From positions 1 through 25,648 of the IMG/VR virus record IMGVR_UViG_3300007734_000513: DNA of 25,648 nucleotides. The stretch is one strand, 5' to 3'. The position numbers were made by a program, and so were the translations under genes. Source of the DNA: a virus. The first letter of the stretch is position 1. Each line of letters starts with the position of its first letter. The notes below the pieces were generated by a model. It was not told where the DNA came from and did no database searches. It saw nothing but the letters and a program-made list of their open reading frames with translations. This document shows positions 19,709-25,648 of the stretch, in pieces.

Positions 19709-20875
19709 GTGTTTATTGATACCGATTTTCCAAAAATCTTAGGTGCAGAACTTTACCGTCCTCACCCTGCTTACATCTGCGAGATGGCTGTAGAACCAGT
19801 AGTGGTTCACGACTTTACTCGTCAGCCTGGTCAAACCGTTCAACTTGATCGTTACAAATTCTGGGGCACTCCTGGTACTAAGGATAGCCGCGAACGTATT
19901 TCCGATCAAACCATTGGTACTGCTAACAGCCGTAACATCACTAAGGAAAAAGTTCTTGTGGTGCTTAAGGAATACACTGGCCCTGCGGATCCTTCTGATC
20001 CTACTCAGCCCAGTACCTTTAAGATTGCTCGTGAAACTCTGATTACTGCTCAGCGCATGTTGCTGGACACAGGTAATCTGAATATGTTCCACCAGTCTAT
20101 TGGCTCCCTTACACTTCTTGATGATTATCGTCGTTGGCGTGATCGTGTGTTTATTGATGAACTAGCCAAAGCAGAAGCTAATGGTGAAGCATCAACATCA
20201 CAAGGTGGTTATTACTTCCCAACTGGCGCTGCCAAGGATTCCAGTGGCCGTATTTCTTACACCACTGCTCAGTACACAGCTAATTCACAACAGTTCCACG
20301 TATCTACCGACCTGTTGAATGTAGTTAAGGATCTTCGTAAGCGCAACGTACCTACCTTCTCTGATGGTTTGTATCGTTGTATTTGCGATCCTACTTTCAT
20401 GATGCACTTGCGTCGTGATGCTGACTTCCGTGAAATTGCACGTTATTCAGGTAATCCTGGCCAAGGCATGTATATGTCTGGCAATCCCATGATGCCTAAT
20501 AATGCTAGCTTCTACCAAGGTCCTCAAGCGGGTCAAGGTTACTTCCTGGCTGGTGAACCTGTGATGCCTACTGGCGTTCAGTTTGAAGGTGTTAAATTCT
20601 ACGAATCTACCAACTTCCCAACCAAGAATATTACAGCTAGCTTTACTGATGCTCCTGCTTATACTTCCCAGGAAGTGGCCCAAGGTTTCTTCTTTGGTCC
20701 TCAAGCAGTAGGTGTTGGTGTAGGCGGTCCTAATGCTCAAGTTCTCATTAATAATAATGATGACTTTAGCCGCTTTATCATTCTCATCTGGCAACTGTAT
20801 GCTGGTTTTGAAATCCTGAACAAGGACTTTGTTACCACTGCTTACAGCTTCGTCAGCGATGACGGCGTTCTTTGA
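19709..20875 (+). CDS. major capsid protein, HK97-fold type (388 aa)
   Basis: The main shell protein of the phage head. Early sequence contains RQPGQTVQLDRYKFWGTPG and TIGTANSRNITKEKVLVVLK, an extended arm and beta region. A helix-rich region with RWRDRVFIDELAKAEANGE is the probable spine helix. The segment YRCICDPTFMMHLRRDADFR followed by EIARYSGNPGQ matches by eye the A-domain pattern common to many HK97-fold capsids, including N4 gp56-like ones. A Gly/Met/Pro-rich loop follows (MYMSGNPMMPNN). Size and position after a scaffold-like gene agree. The codons and GC are richer than in neighbouring genes, and the ribosome binding site is the strongest in the window despite a GTG start; both suggest high expression. 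No N-terminal delta-domain for cleavage is apparent. Confidence 0.82.
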   Translation: MFIDTDFPKILGAELYRPHPAYICEMAVEPVVVHDFTRQPGQTVQLDRYKFWGTPGTKDSRERISDQTIGTANSRNITKEKVLVVLKEYTGPADPSDPTQPSTFKIARETLITAQRMLLDTGNLNMFHQSIGSLTLLDDYRRWRDRVFIDELAKAEANGEASTSQGGYYFPTGAAKDSSGRISYTTAQYTANSQQFHVSTDLLNVVKDLRKRNVPTFSDGLYRCICDPTFMMHLRRDADFREIARYSGNPGQGMYMSGNPMMPNNASFYQGPQAGQGYFLAGEPVMPTGVQFEGVKFYESTNFPTKNITASFTDAPAYTSQEVAQGFFFGPQAVGVGVGGPNAQVLINNNDDFSRFIILIWQLYAGFEILNKDFVTTAYSFVSDDGVL

Positions 20876-20881
20876 TACAAT
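20873..20881 (+). promoter_or_regulatory. extended -10-like box TGATACAAT
   Basis: The box overlaps the capsid stop codon (TGA 20873-20875) and lies 30 nt before ATG 20906. AAGGAG follows at about 20893-20898. It could give the decoration-type gene its own transcript. Confidence 0.4.
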
Positions 20882-20905
20882 AAATAAAACAACAAGGAGA
20901 AATAA

Positions 20906-21739
20906 ATGACTTATTTGACTTCCAAAAAGATTTACCCTGGCAACTGGGTAGAAGCTCTTAATGGCTGGTACAAAAACTTTGATTCCACTGGTGCTGGTGG
21001 AACTGCAGACGTATCCAAAGCTGGTCCTACATCTGTTCTAGCTATCCCTGGCTATCGTTATTTTCAGCAACGTGGTTATGTTCCTGTAACCTGGGTGTCT
21101 GGCGATTCTGCTACTTATGGTCAAACCATGAGTGTTATCATCCCATCTCCTTACAGGCAAGATGATACCCGTACTGATATTACCGGAATGGTAATCAGTG
21201 GTAACTCCACCCAAGCAGGCTATGTTTACCGCGCTGCAATCTCCGTTGGTTCTGGCTGGGGAGACAATCGTGTTGCTTCTGGTGTTTATAACACTACAGG
21301 TAATGTAATTGCCTTTGGTCGTGACAGTTCTGGGCCAGTTGCTGCTTCTGGTGAATCAGTTGCTGCTGCTGTGTTATCTTCTACTGTTTCAGGTGAAGGT
21401 GCAGGTACTGTTTATTTTGCAGGTGGTAGTCAAGCCTTTGGTTCAGTTCCTGTATTTATTGGACCTGCCTCAGGTCTACAAGTTACAGCTGGTTCAGGTT
21501 TCGTAAACAGTGGCGCTGTATACAAACAGATCACTTCTGCTACAACCTTTAAGGTATACTCTAAAGCTTCTGGTGATGCCACTGCTGTTGCAGGCGGTGT
21601 GTACATCTCACAAGCAGACAAAAATGCTGGTTTAACCGGCTATCTGTTTGTGGAAGTTTGCTATCTGGTTCCTGATAACGCCCCTGATTACAGTGATTTG
21701 GAAGCTTATCTTAATAATCGGACTGTCAGTTCGACTTAA
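20906..21739 (+). CDS. probable head decoration or capsid-associated protein (277 aa)
   Basis: Immediately follows the capsid gene with its own AAGGAG and a -10-like box. The N-terminal ~100 residues contain aromatic motifs (KKIYPGNWVEALNGWYKNFD, IPGYRYFQQRGYVPVTWVSG). The C-terminal ~170 residues are almost wholly short beta strands separated by Gly/Ser/Thr/Ala turns (STQAGYVYRAAISVGSGW, AGTVYFAGGSQAFGSVPVF). Strand-rich, Gly/Ser-rich proteins encoded next to the capsid gene are typically decoration proteins that bind the mature shell; a tail-tube or major tail protein is the main alternative. Its GC and codon use match those of the capsid gene, again suggesting abundant expression. Confidence 0.6.
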   Translation: MTYLTSKKIYPGNWVEALNGWYKNFDSTGAGGTADVSKAGPTSVLAIPGYRYFQQRGYVPVTWVSGDSATYGQTMSVIIPSPYRQDDTRTDITGMVISGNSTQAGYVYRAAISVGSGWGDNRVASGVYNTTGNVIAFGRDSSGPVAASGESVAAAVLSSTVSGEGAGTVYFAGGSQAFGSVPVFIGPASGLQVTAGSGFVNSGAVYKQITSATTFKVYSKASGDATAVAGGVYISQADKNAGLTGYLFVEVCYLVPDNAPDYSDLEAYLNNRTVSST

Positions 21740-21753
21740 TTAGGGTAAACTAA

Positions 21754-21770
21754 TACCAGAACACCTGGTA
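21754..21770 (+). promoter_or_regulatory. start-proximal hairpin before the helix-hairpin-helix gene
   Basis: TACCAG (21754-21759) and CTGGTA (21765-21770) form a perfect 6-bp stem with a 5-nt loop. The stem ends only 3 nt before ATG 21774, where the ribosome binding site would normally be, and no Shine-Dalgarno sequence is visible. It could restrain initiation. A weak TAAACT box lies upstream (21746-21751). Confidence 0.4.
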
Positions 21771-21773
21771 CCC

Positions 21774-22184
21774 ATGCTTTATCAACACACCAAAACCGGC
21801 GCTCGGGTCAAAGTTATTAGTGAATGGGATAACGGCGAATGGTTCATGGTCGAAGATCAGGACGGTCGCCTTTATACCGTATACAAGACTGAGATCAAAC
21901 CGGATGAGTCAGCCACTAAAACGGTTAAGACTCTACAGGTAAAAGATAAAGCAGCAAAGGAAGCGCCCCGTGCTTTTCCCCCAGATCATCGCTTGAATAT
22001 TAATTCAGCAACCGCTCAAATGATTGCTGACCATATTAAAGGGATTGGTCTCAAGACAGCACGTGAGATTAAAGACATACAGATGAGTCTTTCTGGTGAA
22101 AAGTTCAGCAATCTAGATCAGTTAAAACAGATCAAACGTGTTGATTGGGACTCTGTATTTGCTGCTAACCTGGTACGCGTGTGA
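21774..22184 (+). CDS. ComEA-like helix-hairpin-helix protein (136 aa)
   Basis: Two parts are visible. Residues ~5-45 form a small beta unit of SH3/KOW character (GARVKVISEWDNGEWFMVED, then GRLYTVYKTEIKPD). After a charged linker, residues ~72-136 form a ComEA-type tandem helix-hairpin-helix. It begins RLNINSATAQMIADHIKGIG (NINxA plus the GIG hairpin loop), then KTAREIKDI, then EKFSNLDQLKQIKRVDWDSV. The family (ComEA, T2SK, Tex-like HhH) binds double-stranded DNA non-specifically. The gene sits among virion genes and is followed by a strong terminator, so it may act at the head-tail junction or on packaged DNA. A non-virion competence or repair role is not excluded. Confidence 0.72.
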   Translation: MLYQHTKTGARVKVISEWDNGEWFMVEDQDGRLYTVYKTEIKPDESATKTVKTLQVKDKAAKEAPRAFPPDHRLNINSATAQMIADHIKGIGLKTAREIKDIQMSLSGEKFSNLDQLKQIKRVDWDSVFAANLVRV

Positions 22185-22187
22185 TAT

Positions 22188-22218
22188 AAGCCCTGCTTCG
22201 GTGGGGCTTCTTCATTTT
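22188..22218 (+). terminator. intrinsic terminator with UUCG tetraloop
   Basis: AAGCCCTGC and GTGGGGCTT (22188-22196, 22201-22209) form a 9-bp stem with two G-U pairs closed by the stable C(UUCG)G loop. CTTCATTTT follows. It ends the transcript of the capsid block 4 nt after the stop of the helix-hairpin-helix gene. Confidence 0.85.
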
Positions 22219-22240
22219 AGAATTGAAATAAAGTAGTAAA

Positions 22241-22972
22241 ATGGCAAACTCAGGTGGTAGGTTCTTTGTAGGAAATATTGGCAGTACTGGTACAGCTACT
22301 GGCCCTCATATTCATAAATACGTTAAAGATTTAAAGACAGGTTCTTATATTGATCCATCGACAATTAAAAGCGCTTTAACCGGGATTCAGATCGGAGAGA
22401 AAAGAACTCCTTTGGTTAGACGTACCTCTACGGGTGGTTTTGAGTGGAATCCAGATACAGGATTAGTAGTTACCTCACCGTTTGGTAAAAGGACAGCACC
22501 AACGGCAGGAGCATCGACTGATCATAAAGGCATCGATTTTGGTGGCGCAGCTGGAACACCAGTTTATTTACAAGGTTATGGTAAAGCATTACCTGTACCA
22601 TCAGCAGGTGGTTACGGTAACTTAATGACGTTTAGAACAGCAGATAATAAATATGAATTAGGTTTTGGTCATATGAGTAAGCTGGGACCAGAAGCGCAGG
22701 TATATGCATCAAATTTAAATTCAAAGCCAACAGCACCTGCATTACCGCCTTCTGATTATGTTACTTATAATCAAGGTAAACAAGAAGGGCAAGGGATAGG
22801 AGCATTAGCAACATTAGGATTACTAAATACACTATTTGGTCAAGCCAAAAAAGATAGAAGTAGTTCAATGGGTTTATATGGAGATTTAATGGGTTCTTTA
22901 TTAAAACCAAAAAGTGATCCGACTACTGATTTTCTAATGAGTTATATGATGCAAAATCCGTATGAAGCATGA
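22241..22972 (+). CDS. M23-type peptidase with circularly permuted motif order (243 aa)
   Basis: The protein carries the complete set of M23 (lysostaphin/LytM) elements, but in swapped order. Residues 7-39 (GRFFVGNIGSTGTATGPHIH... DP) match the C-terminal end of a normal M23 domain, including the HxH pair H23/H25. Residues ~75-156 match its beginning: TSPFGKRTAP (78-87), the zinc motif H95-KGI-D99, GTPV (105-108), GGYGN (123-127) and GHMSKL (143-148) with H144. All expected zinc ligands and active-site histidines are present. A Gly-rich, flexible C-terminal ~85 residues follows. M23 enzymes cut peptidoglycan cross-bridges, so a cell-wall penetrating virion enzyme is likely. It is the first gene after a terminator, with a TAGAAT box (22218-22223) 23 nt before the ATG. 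Confidence 0.75.
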   Translation: MANSGGRFFVGNIGSTGTATGPHIHKYVKDLKTGSYIDPSTIKSALTGIQIGEKRTPLVRRTSTGGFEWNPDTGLVVTSPFGKRTAPTAGASTDHKGIDFGGAAGTPVYLQGYGKALPVPSAGGYGNLMTFRTADNKYELGFGHMSKLGPEAQVYASNLNSKPTAPALPPSDYVTYNQGKQEGQGIGALATLGLLNTLFGQAKKDRSSSMGLYGDLMGSLLKPKSDPTTDFLMSYMMQNPYEA

Positions 22973-22989
22973 GATTGATTTATTACACC

Positions 22990-22995
22990 TATAAT
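22990..22995 (+). promoter_or_regulatory. perfect -10 box TATAAT
   Basis: CCTATAATAAAAG lies in the 45-nt gap, 28 nt before GTG 23018. No convincing -35 or Shine-Dalgarno sequence is seen. Confidence 0.45.
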
Positions 22996-23017
22996 AAAAG
23001 AATGATGGTAACAAGAA

Positions 23018-23479
23018 GTGCAGCTATCTGATTTTGACAAAAGTAGAGTAAGGTACCATCTAGGTTATTTTACTGTTTCTATTCCAGCAGGAGACTACGC
23101 CCGGCTGGAAGAAGCAATGAATACTATACCTGATTCTTATTTCTACAATAAGATTACTATTCAGGTCGGTCGTTGTGATACAGCAGAAAAGAAAACTGAA
23201 GTTGCAAGTTCTCCTTCTACTAGGATTGAAAGTATTCTTGGAGACGTAGACCGTACTATTCGATCTTCTAATGCAAAAGAAGCTCTTAAAGTATGGGATG
23301 AAATATACTTGTATGAAACAAATCGACTAGCAATGATTCTTTATGTACCAAATTATAAAGATCCATTCCAAGCTCGATATCGTTACGAACGTTCAGGTGC
23401 TGAATATATTCAAGCATTACCAGGGCCTGCTGATACTGCCGTAGGTAGTAATCTTTATCTTCACGTAAACCACAGGTAG
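23018..23479 (+). CDS. neck / head-tail connector type protein (153 aa)
   Basis: Begins at GTG 23018; nearby ATGs at 23002 and 23005 are out of frame. The N-terminus, LSDFDKSRVRYHLGYFTVSI then PAGDYARLEEAMNTIPDSYF, resembles from memory a conserved family of marine phage head-tail connector proteins with an RYHLGY...PAGDRARLEEAM...I signature. The middle is helical (TRIESILGDVDRTIRSSNAK) and includes the ETNRLAMILYVPNYKDPF motif. The C-terminal ~30 residues are polar. Size (~150 aa) and lack of membrane segments fit a neck protein that closes the portal after packaging. The next gene begins 4 nt after the stop. Confidence 0.55.
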   Translation: MQLSDFDKSRVRYHLGYFTVSIPAGDYARLEEAMNTIPDSYFYNKITIQVGRCDTAEKKTEVASSPSTRIESILGDVDRTIRSSNAKEALKVWDEIYLYETNRLAMILYVPNYKDPFQARYRYERSGAEYIQALPGPADTAVGSNLYLHVNHR

Positions 23480-23483
23480 TATC

Positions 23484-24773
23484 ATGAATCCACTTGAATT
23501 TTTAAATACAATAAAAGGATATGGCGCTAAAGCAGCGCCTAGAGTTTTTCAAGGGACTATAGACACTGTCACTGACCCGCGAACATACCAAAGATTAGCA
23601 AAAGACGCTGAAAAATTATTAGGCCGTAATCTTCCTCCTCAATTTTCAGGAGCGAACTTCGGTAATATTCCCACTCGTGCTACGGGTTTAATCAACGATC
23701 TTGTTGAAACCTCTGGTGTTCAACGAGCTGTTCAGGGAGGGATGACAAATAGAGCCATTCAGGAAATGGCGGGAATTGCCCCAAGACTTGCTAGAACTGC
23801 TACACAAACTGCTGAAGGTCTGTTACGAGCACCTAGTATTGGACAAGGATTAACACGGCAAATAACAACTCGTTTACCTGAAGCAGCTCAAGCTCTTGAT
23901 CCTTTTGCACGTGATTATGGTTTAACTAGAGAATTAATGAAAAGAGCAGGAGGAGGCATGCAAGATGTTGCTGAATCACTTCTTCCAAAACAAGCTTTTA
24001 ATCCTGTTGGCGGTGTTGGTGGACTACTTCAAAATTTAAATAAAGTAACAACACCAATGGGTGCAGTAAAGATGGGACTTAAGATAGGAGGTCCACTCGG
24101 AGGATTAATTGATTCAGCACAGACAGCTTACAAAGGATCCGTACAGCAAAACCAATTAGGAGGAGTTTTTTCTATTCCAGGAGCTGCCTATGGTGTGGCA
24201 CGAATGCTTACAGGAGGTCCTTTTTCGCTGTTACCTGAAATAGTAGACGCAATGCCACGAACCTCAGATAAGGATTTGCTACAGGAATACGCCAACATCA
24301 AAGCTCGTGACCAAGAATTTAATACAAACCGTACTGACGCAGGACGTTACATCCCTGGCAACCAACAAAAACCTATTTTTGTAAATCAAGTTAATCCACC
24401 ACCCCCACCTGTTCTACCTCCTGCTGATCCAAGGTTTATACCCGCAGCTAATTTAAACATCGGCACAGGAACACCCGATCAACGACGGACAATAGAAGAA
24501 CGTAATTATCAAACTCAATTAAATAATGCTAGGCAACAATATGCAACACCTGACCCCATGTCTCCAGATTTCCAAGGATATCCAAATGAGTTAGCCGCTA
24601 AGTACGGATTAGAACAAGCTTACGGCCAAGAATTAAAGCAAGCTGGAACCTTAGTGCCCCAGTTACAACAAGCAGGAGCAGGAGCAGGTATGACACCTGA
24701 AAACTTTGCAGCTTGGGCTAAAGCTAACCCAGGACTTGCTGTACGTTTACTAAGTCAGGGACAAAGAAACTAA
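23484..24773 (+). CDS. virion-type protein with Gly-rich core and Pro run (429 aa)
   Basis: Unrecognised. Residues ~1-190 are Ala/Arg/Gln/Thr-rich with helical segments (IQEMAGIAPRLARTATQTAE, LTRQITTRLPEAAQALDPF). Residues ~191-217 include a Gly/Leu hydrophobic stretch (GAVKMGLKIGGPLGGLID), with a second Gly/Ala-rich part near 227-250. A Pro-rich linker follows (NPPPPPVLPPADPR, 304-317), then a helical Gln/Ala-rich C-terminus (GLEQAYGQELKQAGTLVPQL). The GxxxG core and length recall the large proteins of the first block. One base separates its stop from the next gene, a SleB-like protein, so the two probably act in the same step, perhaps host-envelope penetration. Confidence 0.6.
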   Translation: MNPLEFLNTIKGYGAKAAPRVFQGTIDTVTDPRTYQRLAKDAEKLLGRNLPPQFSGANFGNIPTRATGLINDLVETSGVQRAVQGGMTNRAIQEMAGIAPRLARTATQTAEGLLRAPSIGQGLTRQITTRLPEAAQALDPFARDYGLTRELMKRAGGGMQDVAESLLPKQAFNPVGGVGGLLQNLNKVTTPMGAVKMGLKIGGPLGGLIDSAQTAYKGSVQQNQLGGVFSIPGAAYGVARMLTGGPFSLLPEIVDAMPRTSDKDLLQEYANIKARDQEFNTNRTDAGRYIPGNQQKPIFVNQVNPPPPPVLPPADPRFIPAANLNIGTGTPDQRRTIEERNYQTQLNNARQQYATPDPMSPDFQGYPNELAAKYGLEQAYGQELKQAGTLVPQLQQAGAGAGMTPENFAAWAKANPGLAVRLLSQGQRN

Positions 24774-24774
24774 A

Positions 24775-25527
24775 ATGGCACCTAACATTAATAATCAATT
24801 TGGTATCCCAAGAGAGGTTTTTAAAAACATACTCCGGGTAGCATCCGCAGAATCAGGCAATCCAGTCACAGGAGCTAACCCTGGCACTGTGGCTTCGATG
24901 CTTAATCGTTATTACAGTCCTAGTTATGGAAGTAACGTGAATAAATGGTTGATTCCAGGGCAATATGCCGTAATGGAAAAACCAAATTTCAGTAGAACGG
25001 ATCCTTCACGTGCTGTTTCTTATTACAGTTCTCCTACTGGACAACAAGAACTTTTAAAAACAGGACTAGCTCTCCGTGGAGCAACTGATTTTCGATCTAC
25101 GTCTTACTTAAAAGATACTGGTAATTTGTTTAAGTATCAAGATAATTTAATTCCTGCAATGGTTGGAGGAGTGCGTAAGTATTTAACACCTAAAGAATTA
25201 CAAAGTACAGGTGCTAAACCAGATTACAGTGAAAATACTTTTTTTAATGAAACTAAAAGACCAGCACCAGCGAAATGGTGGGAGAAGTATAGTGATCAAT
25301 CAGTAGTCCCCGGAGTTGCTCCACCTGTGCAATCAGCACTAGAAACAGCACCACCTGACGTAAAGGCAAAAGTGTTAGCCGGTAATTTATTTGGAGGAAT
25401 GACCTTAGAAAATATTATGAAACAAGACATACAAGACGACCTTTTAACTGAGTTGATTCAACCTGAAGAAGATAAGACCAACTTATTTGCTCAACTTTTG
25501 AATCAAACTAGACCATATTACAGTTGA
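24775..25527 (+). CDS. SleB-like cell-wall hydrolase domain protein (250 aa)
   Basis: The N-terminal ~70 residues resemble the SleB / lysozyme-like hydrolase fold. There is a helix with VASAESGNP (22-30; candidate catalytic Glu26), a spacer containing TVASMLNR (38-45; the A..LNR motif of SleB enzymes), and NKWLIPGQYAVMEK (56-69; the GQY/GQF motif). The rest is Ser/Tyr/Thr/Pro-rich and may bind partners (AKWWEKYSDQ near 162-171), with an acidic helical tail (LLTELIQPEEDKTNLFAQLL). Such enzymes cleave the glycan backbone of peptidoglycan. No signal peptide is present, consistent with a virion-borne enzyme and not a secreted lysin. The identification is by pattern alone; a non-catalytic structural descendant is possible. 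Confidence 0.55.
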   Translation: MAPNINNQFGIPREVFKNILRVASAESGNPVTGANPGTVASMLNRYYSPSYGSNVNKWLIPGQYAVMEKPNFSRTDPSRAVSYYSSPTGQQELLKTGLALRGATDFRSTSYLKDTGNLFKYQDNLIPAMVGGVRKYLTPKELQSTGAKPDYSENTFFNETKRPAPAKWWEKYSDQSVVPGVAPPVQSALETAPPDVKAKVLAGNLFGGMTLENIMKQDIQDDLLTELIQPEEDKTNLFAQLLNQTRPYYS

Positions 25528-25533
25528 ATAAGT

Positions 25534-25539
25534 TAGAAT
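25534..25539 (+). promoter_or_regulatory. -10-like box TAGAAT
   Basis: AGTTAGAATTTAAATA in the 40-nt gap lies 34 nt before the TTG start at 25568. AAGG precedes that start by 8 nt. Confidence 0.35.
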
Positions 25540-25567
25540 TTAAATACGAAGAATTAAGGTAAAGAAC

Positions 25568-25648
25568 TTGTCATCTACTTCCACAAATAAACAACCCCTG
25601 TTTATTGATCGTCCTTTATTTGATACTGTTCGTGTAACAACACAAACA
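25568..25648 (+). CDS. partial gene running off the right end (first 27 residues)
   Basis: TTG 25568 opens a frame that stays open to the window edge. An AAGG ribosome binding sequence stands 8 nt before it, and a TAGAAT box lies upstream. The visible N-terminus is polar and begins MSSTSTNKQPLFIDRPLFDT. No family can be assigned from 27 residues. A start such as NKQPLFIDRPLFDTVRV would suit a tail, neck or fibre-anchor protein, but that is only position-based. Confidence 0.6.
   Translation, partial: MSSTSTNKQPLFIDRPLFDTVRVTTQT

Noticed and set aside
21309-21506. 65-residue Leu/Val-rich + frame inside the decoration-type gene, tempting as a membrane protein
   Set aside because: Its hydrophobicity comes from out-of-frame reading of Gly/Thr/Ser codons; no start signal and fully nested.
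1-25648. CRISPR array, integrase/att site, rRNA, toxin-antitoxin pair
   Set aside because: No regularly spaced repeats, no recombinase motif, no rRNA-like stretch, and the AbrB-like gene has no adjacent toxin.

Overview
The window is a contiguous piece of an AT-rich tailed-phage (Caudoviricetes) genome, almost entirely virion morphogenesis genes on the + strand. The identification rests on a canonical order of large terminase, portal, scaffold-like protein, HK97-type major capsid protein, a probable decoration protein and neck/tail-side genes. There is no integrase, repressor, rRNA, convincing tRNA or CRISPR array. Several proteins resemble, from memory, proteins of marine or freshwater cyanophages (an AbrB-like small protein, a neck protein with an RYHLGY motif, a small FTAKAK-type basic protein). 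A cyanobacterial or other aquatic bacterial host is therefore plausible but not proven.

Layout: (1) 1-1211 is a left flank with two or three small minus-strand genes, short repeats, and a clear intrinsic terminator serving the minus-strand gene at 984-1211. The frame content of 1-428 is ambiguous. (2) 1302-10619 is a block of unrecognised virion-type proteins. It begins with one of 1123 residues and includes at least six with Gly/Ala-rich GxxxG hydrophobic segments, as expected of internal or ejection proteins. (3) 10627-15308 is the packaging block: a candidate small terminase, three small genes, the large terminase interrupted inside its Walker A loop by a 379-residue LAGLIDADG intein, a one-helix membrane protein and an AbrB-like protein. 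(4) 15342-21739 is the head block: a Pro/Gln-rich protein, the portal, a scaffold-like gene that overlaps the portal by 545 nt in another frame, a Gly/Ala-rich protein, the major capsid protein and a probable decoration protein. (5) 21774-25648 is the neck/tail-side block: a ComEA-like helix-hairpin-helix protein closed by a UUCG terminator, an M23-type peptidase whose motifs are circularly permuted, a neck-like protein, a Gly/Pro-rich protein, a SleB-like protein and the start of another gene.

Expression: most intergenic gaps of 20 nt or more carry a TANAAT-like box about 20-40 nt before the next start codon, and recognisable -35 elements are rare. This suggests many small transcription units. 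Strong Shine-Dalgarno sequences are few and sit at informative places: the capsid gene, the overlapping scaffold gene, the decoration gene and an internal start at 8759.

The observations most worth following up are the circularly permuted M23 peptidase, the class-3-like intein (non-nucleophilic Pro1, block B Trp, block F Cys) in the terminase P-loop, and the overprinted portal/scaffold region. All calls come from reading the sequence by eye; no database search was run.
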